Origin: Chitinophaga niabensis
Lineage (GTDB): Bacteria > Bacteroidota > Bacteroidia > Chitinophagales > Chitinophagaceae
Length of the DNA: 64,000 bases
NCBI RefSeq assembly: GCF_039545795.1
Contig: NZ_CP154260.1
Location: 3,973,001 to 4,037,000, forward strand
Direction: 5' to 3'
How positions within the stretch are numbered: the first letter of the stretch is position 1; each line of letters opens with the position of its first letter. A model generated the notes under the pieces. The model made no database searches, was not told where the DNA came from, and saw nothing but the letters and a program-made list of their open reading frames with translations. Of the stretch, positions 33,895 through 42,479 are shown piece by piece. The position numbers and the translations under genes were made by a program.

Positions 33895-34779
33895 ATGAAA
33901 ATCGCATACGTTGTTTATACCACACAGGAAAAATATGTAACTCCGGGACTGGAGGATGAAGAAAGCGTGCTGCTCAACTTCCTCTTACAAAAAGGCATTA
34001 ACCTGCATAAAGTGATCTGGAATGATCCTGCCGTGAACTGGCAGGAATACGACCGGGTATTATTAAAATCGCCCTGGGATTATCATGAGAACATTGGCGC
34101 GTTCTATACCTGGCTGGATAGTATTGAAGCAGCCGGCATTCCGCTGATCAACCCATACACCATCGTGAAATGGAATACGGATAAACATTACCTGCAGGAT
34201 ATCACTGCTGCCGGTTTACCAGTTATACCTTCCGCTATTATTAAAAAGGGAGCGCAGTTCAACCTGCGCTCCTGGTTTGAACACTTCTCCACTTCGCAAC
34301 TGATCGTTAAACCCTGTATCAGTGCCGGTGCCAAAAATACTTTCACGATCCCTTTAGCTGAAGTGGATGATTATACAGCCCTCTTAACCCCTTTGGTGCA
34401 GGAAGAAGCCTTCCTGGTGCAACCTTACATTCCTGAGATTGCAACGGAAGGAGAATGGTCTTTTATTTTCCTGGATGGAAAGTTCAGTCATAGTGTAGTG
34501 AAGAAACCGAAGGCAGGTGATTTCAGGGTGCAGCAATATCATGGTGGCACCGTACATGTGGAAGAACCTGCTGCCAAACATATTGAAAGCGCTACGGCCT
34601 ATGTGCAGCAGTTTGCGAAAGACTGTTTATATGCACGTGTGGATGGGGTGATCATCAAAGAAGAACTGAGCCTGATGGAACTGGAACTGATAGAACCGTT
34701 TCTTTTCCTGGGATCTCATCCCGAGGGATATGAGAATTACTACAAGGCATTAAAATCATATCAACATGATACCATTTGA
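33895..34779 (+). CDS. ATP-grasp ligase of unknown specificity (DcsG/RimK-like)
   Basis: A 294-residue ATP-grasp protein. The N-terminal pre-ATP-grasp fold begins MKIAYVVYTTQEKYV and holds LLKSPWDYHENIGAFYTWLD. The ATP-grasp core includes LIVKPCISAGAKNTF (nucleotide loop), VQPYIPEI, and the Mg/ATP segment ARVDGVIIKEELSLMELELI then EPFLF. ATP-grasp enzymes join a carboxylate and an amine using ATP. The end of the protein resembles D-cycloserine synthetase DcsG and related ligases by overall pattern, but the substrate cannot be read from sequence. Operon with the LysE exporter. Confidence 0.82.
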   Translation: MKIAYVVYTTQEKYVTPGLEDEESVLLNFLLQKGINLHKVIWNDPAVNWQEYDRVLLKSPWDYHENIGAFYTWLDSIEAAGIPLINPYTIVKWNTDKHYLQDITAAGLPVIPSAIIKKGAQFNLRSWFEHFSTSQLIVKPCISAGAKNTFTIPLAEVDDYTALLTPLVQEEAFLVQPYIPEIATEGEWSFIFLDGKFSHSVVKKPKAGDFRVQQYHGGTVHVEEPAAKHIESATAYVQQFAKDCLYARVDGVIIKEELSLMELELIEPFLFLGSHPEGYENYYKALKSYQHDTI

Positions 34780-35401
34780 CCAACTATTGCTGTTCATACT
34801 GGCCGCCCTTGTGATGGTGATCACACCGGGACCTAATATGATCTACCTGATCTCGCGTTCTGCAACGCAGGGCAGGAAGGCCGGCCTGACCTCCCTGCTC
34901 GGCATTGCATGCGGATTATTGTCTCACATCTTATTGGTGTCTTTTGGACTCACAGCGGTGCTGATGACCATTCCTTATGCATACGCAGTACTCAAGACAC
35001 TCGGTGTGCTCTATCTCTTGTACCTGGCATGGGAAGCCTGTAAGCCCGGAAGCAAGAGCGTTTTTGAAACACAGCATGAAATGAGGGCGGATAAGCCAGC
35101 GAAACTTTTTGCGATGGGCATCTTTACCAGTATGCTCAATCCTAAAGTAGCGGTATTTTACTTATCCCTCTTTCCTCAATTCATTCACCCTGCTAACGGC
35201 AATGTACTTTCACAAAGCCTGATCCTGGGTTTCACCCAGCTCAGCGTAAGCTTTACCGTTAACTTCATTATTGTGATGATATCGGCACAAGCTATGCAGT
35301 GGTTTGCATCCCATCCAAAATGGATCCGCGTACAGAAATGGTTTATGGCCAGTGTACTAGCGGGCCTGGCTGTAAGGATGGCTGTTGATAAAGGCAAGTA
35401 A
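34766..35401 (+). CDS. LysE/RhtB family amino acid exporter
   Basis: A 211-residue inner membrane protein with six membrane helices, beginning MIPFDQLLLFILAALVMVIT and carrying the family signature TPGPNMIYLISRSATQGRKA. The remainder FAMGIFTSMLNPKVAVFYLS is also typical. It overlaps the ATP-grasp gene by 14 bp, so translational coupling is likely and the exporter probably removes the ligase product or a precursor. Its 3' end overlaps the convergent phytase gene by 45 bp. Confidence 0.93.
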   Translation: MIPFDQLLLFILAALVMVITPGPNMIYLISRSATQGRKAGLTSLLGIACGLLSHILLVSFGLTAVLMTIPYAYAVLKTLGVLYLLYLAWEACKPGSKSVFETQHEMRADKPAKLFAMGIFTSMLNPKVAVFYLSLFPQFIHPANGNVLSQSLILGFTQLSVSFTVNFIIVMISAQAMQWFASHPKWIRVQKWFMASVLAGLAVRMAVDKGK

Positions 35402-36415
35402 CGCTTCCCAGGAATAATAATGGAATACTTTACCATTGCTCATCGCTACAAACAACCCTTTTGGAAATTTATCTCCCAGCGGCACAGCAGTTATCTCAGA
35501 ACCGTCACTTTCAATAGTGGATACCGGCACCTCGGATAACAGCTTGTGCTGATGGGGATTTCCAGCCTCTCCTTCTCTTCTGTACACCATAAAGGTGTTG
35601 TTCTGCTGATTGGACACCAGGATGTACCCGGTGCTATCTGATACGGGATAAATAGAAATACCTTCATGATCAGACACAAAACCCTCCGTACCAAAAAGTA
35701 CCAGCTCCCCATCTGCCTTTGCATCCGGATCCGCTACATACTTCCTTACACCTACTGTTTCATCTGAATAGTAAATATAGCCCAGCTGATTATCCACCGC
35801 GATGGCCTCTATTTCTTTTTTACCACTGTACTTTCCGAACTTCCTTACCACAGCAGCCTGCACGGCTCCTTTACCATCATCACTGAGGCGGTATTGCCAG
35901 AGGTACTGGTCCACCGGACCGCTTTTGCGGCCTACAATAGCAAAGATGGCAGAGTCTTTCGGACGGGTATATAACGCAACACCCATAGGAGCCTGTTCTT
36001 TTTCCCCGGCAAATACAACGATGCCGCCATTATCGATGGGTGTTAATTCCGGCAGTTTGAAAATGCGGATGCTGTTAGTTTCTCTTTCAGTTAATACGGC
36101 GATATCTGTTGGCACGCCATTGATCTTAAGGCCATAGGCGATATCCACATTATTAGGGCGTTTAAGGCCTGTTACTTTATTTACGATCTTACCTTCCAGG
36201 TCAAAAGCATACAGACCGCCGTCTGTAGCTTTATCTGTGCCCAGGATCAGGCTTTTCAGTGTATCCTTATGATTGATCCAGATGGCAGGATCGTCTGTAT
36301 CCGCCCCCACTTCCTGTGTGATCACTACTGGTTTGAGCGCGTTTTCTTTTACAGGCGCGTGCCGGCTTTTACATGCACAGAGTAATACTGCCGCTGCTAT
36401 TATGATTCTTACCAT
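35357..36415 (-). CDS. Beta-propeller phytase (BPP) lipoprotein
   Basis: A 352-residue protein with lipoprotein signal MVRIIIAAAVLLCAC (lipobox Cys15). The mature domain follows the BPP six-blade pattern: GADTDDPAIWINHKDTLKSL, LILGTDKATDGGLYAFDLEG, NVDIAYG, KKEIEAIAVDNQLGYIYYSDE and VSDHEGISIYPVSDSTGYIL, with the Asp/Glu-rich strands that bind calcium. It dephosphorylates phytate to lower inositol phosphates and phosphate outside the cytoplasm. It is 10 bp downstream of a TonB-dependent receptor; such receptor-phytase pairs are known in Proteobacteria and Bacteroidota. Confidence 0.93.
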   Translation of the reverse strand: MVRIIIAAAVLLCACKSRHAPVKENALKPVVITQEVGADTDDPAIWINHKDTLKSLILGTDKATDGGLYAFDLEGKIVNKVTGLKRPNNVDIAYGLKINGVPTDIAVLTERETNSIRIFKLPELTPIDNGGIVVFAGEKEQAPMGVALYTRPKDSAIFAIVGRKSGPVDQYLWQYRLSDDGKGAVQAAVVRKFGKYSGKKEIEAIAVDNQLGYIYYSDETVGVRKYVADPDAKADGELVLFGTEGFVSDHEGISIYPVSDSTGYILVSNQQNNTFMVYRREGEAGNPHQHKLLSEVPVSTIESDGSEITAVPLGDKFPKGLFVAMSNGKVFHYYSWEALLAFINSHPYSQAR

Positions 36416-36425
36416 TTACGAAAAT

Positions 36426-39218
36426 TTACAGATCAAACTTAAAACCAAAGTTGTAACGCGGACGATAGTATTCCATTTGCATCGTCCTGTCAGATGCTCC
36501 CTGGTAATAACGCAGGGGCTGATTGGTCAGGTTGTTCGCTTCTGCAAATACGCGTAATTGTTTGGTTATTTTATAAGATGCATTGGCATCGAGGAAAAAT
36601 TGTTTATCGTAGTATACATCATCAAATTCATTCCCACCCAGTTCATTCAGGTAAGCGGCTGCATAGTTGCCGGATAACCTGGCTGAGAAACGTTTGTTCT
36701 CATAAGAAAGGGAAGCATTGAACATATGAGGAGCAGTACCGGGTAAAGTTGCACCATCCCGTTTCTCACCATCTCCGTTATATACACCGTCTGCTTTTGA
36801 TTTAGTGAAAGTATAGTTCAGATAGATGCCCAGGCCTTTGAACAATTGACGTTGCAGCGCTACTTCAAACCCATATACTTTTACGTTATCACCATTCCTT
36901 GCCTGTTTGTACGTCCAGCGTTCGCCGGTTGGTACAGGATTTTTTTCACCGGGGAAATCTGTGGCAAACTTCTCTGTTGAATATTGCTGATCGCTGTAGG
37001 TGTAAATGAAGTCGCTGATGTTTTTGTAGAACACACCGGCAGAAAGGATACCTACAGATTTGAAATAGTATTCGGACATAAAGTCGAAGTTCCAGGCATA
37101 GGCTGCTTTCAGGTTAGGATTACCGGCGCTCAATTCTTCATCTTCCACAATGCTGCTGATGTAAGGAGCGATATCGTAGTAATTGGGGCGGGCAATGGAA
37201 GTGGTAGCAGCTAAGCGCAGCACCAGTTCATTGGTTGCGTTGTATTTGAATGTAAGGCCCGGTAATACGTTCAGGTAACTGTTCTTTACACTACGCTGAC
37301 CGGCGAGGTCTTCTTCTTCCTCTACAATATTTCCTTTATAATCAATGCTGGTATTTTCAAGACGTACACCGGCAATGAGGGAGAGTTTGGAAGTAAGGTC
37401 CTGGTCCCAGCGAACATAACCTGCTGTGATGGTTTCCTTAGCACTGAAATTCTCTGCGAGGTATTCTGAAGGATCTGCTTCCTTATCAAACAGCGTTGAA
37501 TTGTTTAACTGCAGACCGCCCAGGTAAGTGTTCACTATAAAAGAACCTGGCACATACTTAGCGCCTGGCGCAAAACCTTTACCATCAAAGGAGATAGTGG
37601 GCATAGCAGAGAGATCACCAAAATCAGTGGCAGGTTCGTATTCGTAGAATACGTTATCACGTTTTTTGTCTTTCAGGCGCAATCTTGCTCCTATGCGCAT
37701 GCGGCCTTTTTGTTGGGGCAGGATGCTTAACGGGAAACGGATGTTCAGTTTCAGGCCCAGTTCATTTTCACGGGTATAATCAGAGTTCTCTGTTACAGAA
37801 TTAAACTCAAAATCTGAATTACCCACATTGCTGGTGGCCAGCGGGAATCGCATATCGGAAAGGTTGAGCGTTACAGGTACATCTTCTGCTTCATAAGAAA
37901 TGTAACGTTCATTAGGTGTGTTCTCTACTGCGGAAGAATAGCTTGCCCCCCAGTCGAGGTCTACTTTACTGCCCAGCAAATGTTCTCCTCTCAATGAGTA
38001 GTTCTGTACTTTACGTTCTTCCAGCCTTCTGCTTTTGCCCTGGTTACTATTGATACCACCTTTTGTTTCGCGGGATAAAGAACCTAGATAACCGGTGAGC
38101 TGGTCGTTGGCGTCATATTCCGGTTCAATGTCCTCAATGCTCAGTGCGTAACGGTTCTCCCGGTCGTAATGCCAGTTGTACATAGCATTGGCATAGATCG
38201 TATTCCTGGCATTGAACTTATAATCCAGCGCAGCAGAGAGGCTTCTGCGAATGCGTTGTACATTGTACTGACGTAACTGGATCTCTTCTGTGTATATTTT
38301 ATCCATGTCGTCTTTCGCCCATACTGCTTCCACGTTATCAGAACCGTAATCGTTGTTATTGTAGGATGCACTCAGTACGGCACCCAGTTTATTCCGGAAG
38401 AAACGGTTACCCAATACCAGCGAACCTGTGTACAATGGTTTATCGCGGATAGGATTCAAACCACCGGACAATGTAGCTGAAATACGCGGGCCGTTTGGTG
38501 CGGCACGGGTCACCAGGTTTACGGAACCGCCAATAGCGTCTGCATCCATATCAGGGGTGAGGGTTTTATTCACTTCAATGGTCTGCACCATATCGGAAGG
38601 GATCAGGTCCAATTGTACCCGGCGGTTATCTCCTTCCGCAGAAGGGATACGGTCTCCGTTAAGGGTTACAGAGTTCAGTTCAGGAGCCAATCCGCGGATG
38701 ATGATATCGCGGGCCTCTCCCTGGTCGTTCTGCATGGTAACGCCGGGAATACGTTTGATGGCATCTCCCACATTCGCATCCGGGAAACGGCCGATCTGAT
38801 CTGCAGATACAATGTTGGTAACATTGGGATTGTTCTTTTGCTGGTTCAGGGCTTTAGCCTGACCTCTTAAACGATCTCCCACGATGATCACTTCTTTTCC
38901 TTCAACACCTCCTGCATCCAGCTTAAAGTTCACCTCCGCATTCTTACCTGCGGCCACTGTTACTTCCTGCGAAGCTTTTTCGTAACCGATATAAGTGATC
39001 TCCAGGGTGTAAGTACCGGCAGGCACACTCAGGAATTCAAACCGGCCCTGCTGATTGGACACGGTGTAGTGATTACCGGGTTTCAGTTTCAAGGTAGCCC
39101 CGGGCAGGTTTAGATGCTGGTTCTTATCTATTACATGCCCGGTAACAAGACCGGTACCCTGTGCATAGGATGCTATGCTCAAACAGGAAAAGATAATTGC
39201 GGATAAAAGTTTTTTCAT
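36426..39218 (-). CDS. TonB-dependent receptor (TIGR01782-like), phytase-linked
   Basis: A 930-residue outer membrane receptor: signal peptide MKKLLSAIIFSCLSIASYAQ, a CarboxypepD_reg domain (about 25-110, GHVIDKNQHLNLPGATLKL), a plug (about 125-245, IPGVTMQNDQGEARDIIIRG and AIGGSVNLVTR) and the barrel to a terminal RPRYNFGFKFDL. The start is ATG 39218; upstream codons do not give a better signal. The phytase gene follows 10 bp later, so the receptor probably imports phosphate-bearing inositol compounds or their products through TonB energy. A promoter and a pair of direct repeats are visible upstream. Confidence 0.93.
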   Translation of the reverse strand: MKKLLSAIIFSCLSIASYAQGTGLVTGHVIDKNQHLNLPGATLKLKPGNHYTVSNQQGRFEFLSVPAGTYTLEITYIGYEKASQEVTVAAGKNAEVNFKLDAGGVEGKEVIIVGDRLRGQAKALNQQKNNPNVTNIVSADQIGRFPDANVGDAIKRIPGVTMQNDQGEARDIIIRGLAPELNSVTLNGDRIPSAEGDNRRVQLDLIPSDMVQTIEVNKTLTPDMDADAIGGSVNLVTRAAPNGPRISATLSGGLNPIRDKPLYTGSLVLGNRFFRNKLGAVLSASYNNNDYGSDNVEAVWAKDDMDKIYTEEIQLRQYNVQRIRRSLSAALDYKFNARNTIYANAMYNWHYDRENRYALSIEDIEPEYDANDQLTGYLGSLSRETKGGINSNQGKSRRLEERKVQNYSLRGEHLLGSKVDLDWGASYSSAVENTPNERYISYEAEDVPVTLNLSDMRFPLATSNVGNSDFEFNSVTENSDYTRENELGLKLNIRFPLSILPQQKGRMRIGARLRLKDKKRDNVFYEYEPATDFGDLSAMPTISFDGKGFAPGAKYVPGSFIVNTYLGGLQLNNSTLFDKEADPSEYLAENFSAKETITAGYVRWDQDLTSKLSLIAGVRLENTSIDYKGNIVEEEEDLAGQRSVKNSYLNVLPGLTFKYNATNELVLRLAATTSIARPNYYDIAPYISSIVEDEELSAGNPNLKAAYAWNFDFMSEYYFKSVGILSAGVFYKNISDFIYTYSDQQYSTEKFATDFPGEKNPVPTGERWTYKQARNGDNVKVYGFEVALQRQLFKGLGIYLNYTFTKSKADGVYNGDGEKRDGATLPGTAPHMFNASLSYENKRFSARLSGNYAAAYLNELGGNEFDDVYYDKQFFLDANASYKITKQLRVFAEANNLTNQPLRYYQGASDRTMQMEYYRPRYNFGFKFDL

Positions 39219-39242
39219 TCGGTAAGTCTTTTTTCGACTCCG

Positions 39243-39274
39243 CAAATATGCCCTCCGGCACAGGCTAATTCAAA
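39243..39274 (-). promoter_or_regulatory. Promoter of the receptor-phytase operon
   Basis: Minus strand TTTG (39274-39271), 20-bp spacer, CATATTTG (39250-39243), 24-nt leader to ATG 39218. The direct repeats end 7 bp upstream of the -33 box. Confidence 0.58.
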
Positions 39275-39281
39275 TTCTCAC

Positions 39282-39336
39282 CGTGAACAAAAAGGAAACA
39301 GGCATTTCAGGAGCGTGAACAAAGCGGTAACAGCAT
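39282..39336 (-). promoter_or_regulatory. Paired direct repeats upstream of the receptor promoter (activator site candidate)
   Basis: Two copies of a 23-24 bp element (plus strand CGTGAACAAA-(2 nt)-GG-N-AACAG(G)CAT) start at 39282 and 39314, 32 bp apart, i.e. three helical turns on the same DNA face. Only four positions differ. The AACAGGCATTT part of the first copy also occurs on the minus strand at 39387-39377, the right arm of the perfect 7-bp inverted repeat AACAGGC-N10-GCCTGTT (39364-39387). The position just upstream of -33 is that of a class I activator site. Confidence 0.58.
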
Positions 39337-39402
39337 AGCATTAAATCATTGATATTCAATAGCAACAGGCGTTACAAAATGCCTGTTAAGTTAACGTTAC
39401 CA

Positions 39403-40944
39403 CTATAGCGACTGTATAAAAACCGACAGGCTTTCCCCTTGCGGCAGGTTCAGTTTTTTACGGAGGCGGTAGCGCACTACCCTTAAACTATCCATAGAGA
39501 TCCCCAGCAGGGTGGCAATGTCTCCGGAAGCCAGGTTCATTTTTAATAATGCCACGAGGCGGAGATCGTTGGCGGTGAGATTTTCGCAGTATTCCCGGAG
39601 TTTGTCGAAGAAAGATTGGTGCACTTGTTCAAAAATCCCCCTGAATTCATCCCAATGCTGATCATGATTAAAGTTCTGGTTGATCTGTGATTGTAATTGT
39701 TTTAATTGTTTCTTCTGATCACGGCGGTCTTCTTTCACCATATCATCCAGCTTCTGATGGAGTTCTTCCAGCAGCTGGTTCTTCTGTATAATATGGAGGG
39801 TATGGGTACTGAGTTCTTTTGAGCGGAGTTCCAGTTCCTGCTTGAGGTTAAATTCCGCCAGGGCGGCATTATGAATCTTAAGCCGCTGGCGGCTGATGAT
39901 GAGCATGGCCATGATCACCAGCAGAATCCCTACAATTACAATAGCCCCGATAATGTTACGGGTATTGCGGAGGCCGGCTATTTCGTTATTCTTCTTTTCT
40001 ATATCGTACATGGTTTGCAGCAGAGCCACCTGGCGGCCGTTTTCCTGGGAATAGATCTGCAGGAGGTGATAGCGGCTGAGTTCCAGGTAATAATAGGCAC
40101 TGTCGTTATTGCCCATCAGATTATAAGATTTAGCGATATCGCGGTAGGCGCTGCAGATCTGGTATTGTTCATTTGCACGCAGGGCCAGTGCCAGGGCATT
40201 CCGGGTTTGGTCCAAACCTTCCAGGTAGTGGCCGGTTTTGCGGAACACATCTCCCAGGTTGTTATAGATCTCCAGGCAGGCAATGGAATCTCCGTTCTGC
40301 TGGTTGAGGGCAAGGGCCTGACGAAAATACCGAGTGGCGGAATCGTATCGCTCCTGGTCCTCATGAATGCTTCCCAGATTCTCATAGATCTTGGCCATAC
40401 CGGTGTGGTTATCAATCTGGTGATATTGATCCAGGGCCAGCCGCTGGTAGTAGAAAGCACTGTCGTACAGCTGCTGTTTTTCATACAGGTGGCCGATCTT
40501 GCCATAGGTAAAAGCAATCCCGTTCTTCTGCTGCGCTTTATTATAGATATTAAATGCCTCGTTGTACTGTTCCCGGGCCAGGGAGGGTTGGCGGTTGTAA
40601 TAATATAAGGTACCGATATCATTGAGGTTTTCTGCGAGTTGCATTTCCTTACCCTGCTGCTTGAAAAGTTTACCGGCCTGTAAATGATAATCCAGGGCCT
40701 GGGGATAATGGCCGAGGTGATAACAGAATTGTCCCATTTGGCGGAGGTGCAGGGCTGCGGCCGTCATGTCCCCTTTTTCCACTGCCTTGCCATATGCATC
40801 TTTCAGTGCCAGGAAGGAAGAGTCGGCAGATGGCCTGGCCTGTCCGGACTGGTGGATGATGAAAGTCTTCTCTTCCTGTGCCAGCAAGCGGAGCGTAACC
40901 GGGAACAGCAACAGACCCGTTAAAACAATTCGTAATAAGAACAT
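39403..40944 (-). CDS. TPR-transmembrane-HTH regulator
   Basis: A 513-residue protein with signal-anchor or signal peptide MFLLRIVLTGLLLFPVTLRLLA, six to eight TPR units (about 40-300), a membrane helix (about 330-350, IIGAIVIVGILLVIMAMLII), a coiled coil (about 355-430) and a C-terminal LuxR-type HTH (about 455-513: LTANDLRLVALLKMNLASGD, IATLLGISMDSLRVVRYRLR). There is no kinase or receiver domain, so it is a one-component regulator that reads a periplasmic signal and acts on DNA from the membrane. It sits upstream of the receptor-phytase operon (184 bp) and is the best candidate for its activator. Confidence 0.88.
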   Translation of the reverse strand: MFLLRIVLTGLLLFPVTLRLLAQEEKTFIIHQSGQARPSADSSFLALKDAYGKAVEKGDMTAAALHLRQMGQFCYHLGHYPQALDYHLQAGKLFKQQGKEMQLAENLNDIGTLYYYNRQPSLAREQYNEAFNIYNKAQQKNGIAFTYGKIGHLYEKQQLYDSAFYYQRLALDQYHQIDNHTGMAKIYENLGSIHEDQERYDSATRYFRQALALNQQNGDSIACLEIYNNLGDVFRKTGHYLEGLDQTRNALALALRANEQYQICSAYRDIAKSYNLMGNNDSAYYYLELSRYHLLQIYSQENGRQVALLQTMYDIEKKNNEIAGLRNTRNIIGAIVIVGILLVIMAMLIISRQRLKIHNAALAEFNLKQELELRSKELSTHTLHIIQKNQLLEELHQKLDDMVKEDRRDQKKQLKQLQSQINQNFNHDQHWDEFRGIFEQVHQSFFDKLREYCENLTANDLRLVALLKMNLASGDIATLLGISMDSLRVVRYRLRKKLNLPQGESLSVFIQSL

Positions 40945-41029
40945 ATTCAAACAATAAAGAAGCAAAGAAAAGGTTCTAATGTTATGTTATTATTAAGGAG
41001 GGCGTTGGGAAATCATTTATTTTGATCAT

Positions 41030-41037
41030 TATCTTTG
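41030..41037 (+). promoter_or_regulatory. -7 promoter element of the histidine kinase gene
   Basis: TATCTTTG, perfect TAnnTTTG, 6 nt before ATG 41044. Confidence 0.48.
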
Positions 41038-41043
41038 CTGCCT

Positions 41044-42363
41044 ATGTCTGAACATCCCTTTAACCGTGTCCAGAAGACTATAACCAACAATTTTTCACGA
41101 ATCCTAAACATCGGTATACATCCCGGCATGCCGTTTATTGAGGCAAGACGGACCAGGTTGCTCAATCTCCTGGCTGTACCCTGGATACCCATGATGCTTA
41201 TATTTGCTCTGGTGAATATGCTCCAGGGCAGGTATCCTCTCAGCGTCATCAATGTGCTGAATGCAGCAGGCAGCCTCGCTGTGCTCTTTCTTCACAAGCG
41301 GCAATTGTATTTAAGTGCCCGCCTTTTACTCATTATATACAGCATTATCCTTTATACACTTTCCGGATTTTTTTATCATAATGGTACAGAGTACTTTCTC
41401 ATGAACATCCTGATCATTACCATCCTGGTATATGACAATAAATGGATTGTGATCAGTCTTTCCATACTGATCATAGCCTGCATGATCATTGTTTTGTTCC
41501 CTCCTTATAAATGGGAACCGGATCTGCCGGTACCGGACAGGCGCTTATGGGGTAATGTGGTTTGTGCTCTCACTTTCATCATCTTAGCCCTTACCTATTA
41601 TAAACAGGTGCATGCGGATTATCAGCAGGAAAAGGAAAATCAACGGCAGGCGCTGGCAGCCATGAACCGGGATAAAGAGAAGCTGTTCTCCATCATCGCA
41701 CATGATATCCGCGGGCCGTTAGCCACGCTGGAATTACTACTGGATATGTTCCAGAAAGGAGAATACGGAGAAACAGATATGCGCGAAGCAGCCATAGAAC
41801 TACATAAAAAAGTAGGACAACTCGGCGGCACACTGGATAACCTTTTGCGATGGAGTGCAGGGCAGATGAAAGGCATCCGTGCACAACCAGAGAACTTCAG
41901 CCTTGCCCCCCTCACAGCGGAAGTATTACAATTCTTTGAATCGGGTATTGAAGAGAAAAGATTATCGATCGATATCAAACTGGCGGACTCTATTGCCGTG
42001 TATGCAGATAAAGACCAGGTGGCCGTGATCCTGCGGAACCTTATCAGCAATGCTATTAAATTCAGCCATCCCGGCGGAACCATCTACTTCAGCGTAAGCT
42101 CTGCCGGTGGCATGATACACATCCACGTAACGGATGAAGGCGTTGGTATTCCTTCAGAAAAAATGAACCAGCTGTTTTCCTTTCAGGCCAGGCCAGGTGT
42201 AGGCACCGGCGGAGAAAGAGGCAGCGGGCTTGGGCTGATGCTCTGCCATGAATTTGCGATACAGAATGGGGGACATTTACAGGTGAAGAGTATGAATGGC
42301 AGTGGTACCACTTTTATCGTGCAATTACCGGAAGGGAGGATTAAAGGTTTTAGCTTGTCATAA
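41044..42363 (+). CDS. Membrane sensor histidine kinase
   Basis: A 439-residue kinase: about 6 membrane helices in residues 40-185 (no periplasmic domain of size, so a membrane-intrinsic sensor), a short coiled coil, HisKA with His220 in IIAHDIRGP, and a HATPase_c domain with N box ILRNLISNAIKFS, G1 DEGVGIP and G2 GSGLGLMLCHE. It autophosphorylates on His220. No response regulator is adjacent, so the partner is elsewhere. The membrane part resembles the 7TM-like sensors of Bacteroidota in topology only. Confidence 0.93.
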   Translation: MSEHPFNRVQKTITNNFSRILNIGIHPGMPFIEARRTRLLNLLAVPWIPMMLIFALVNMLQGRYPLSVINVLNAAGSLAVLFLHKRQLYLSARLLLIIYSIILYTLSGFFYHNGTEYFLMNILIITILVYDNKWIVISLSILIIACMIIVLFPPYKWEPDLPVPDRRLWGNVVCALTFIILALTYYKQVHADYQQEKENQRQALAAMNRDKEKLFSIIAHDIRGPLATLELLLDMFQKGEYGETDMREAAIELHKKVGQLGGTLDNLLRWSAGQMKGIRAQPENFSLAPLTAEVLQFFESGIEEKRLSIDIKLADSIAVYADKDQVAVILRNLISNAIKFSHPGGTIYFSVSSAGGMIHIHVTDEGVGIPSEKMNQLFSFQARPGVGTGGERGSGLGLMLCHEFAIQNGGHLQVKSMNGSGTTFIVQLPEGRIKGFSLS

Positions 42364-42479
42364 TGTAGTTTCAAGCATAAAAAATAACAGTTAACCCATA
42401 CATCGCTTTCCTCCCGGCGATATTATTTGAAGCTTTGTGGTGTAATAAAAATAAAAACTATTCACCCCAAAATTCAATT

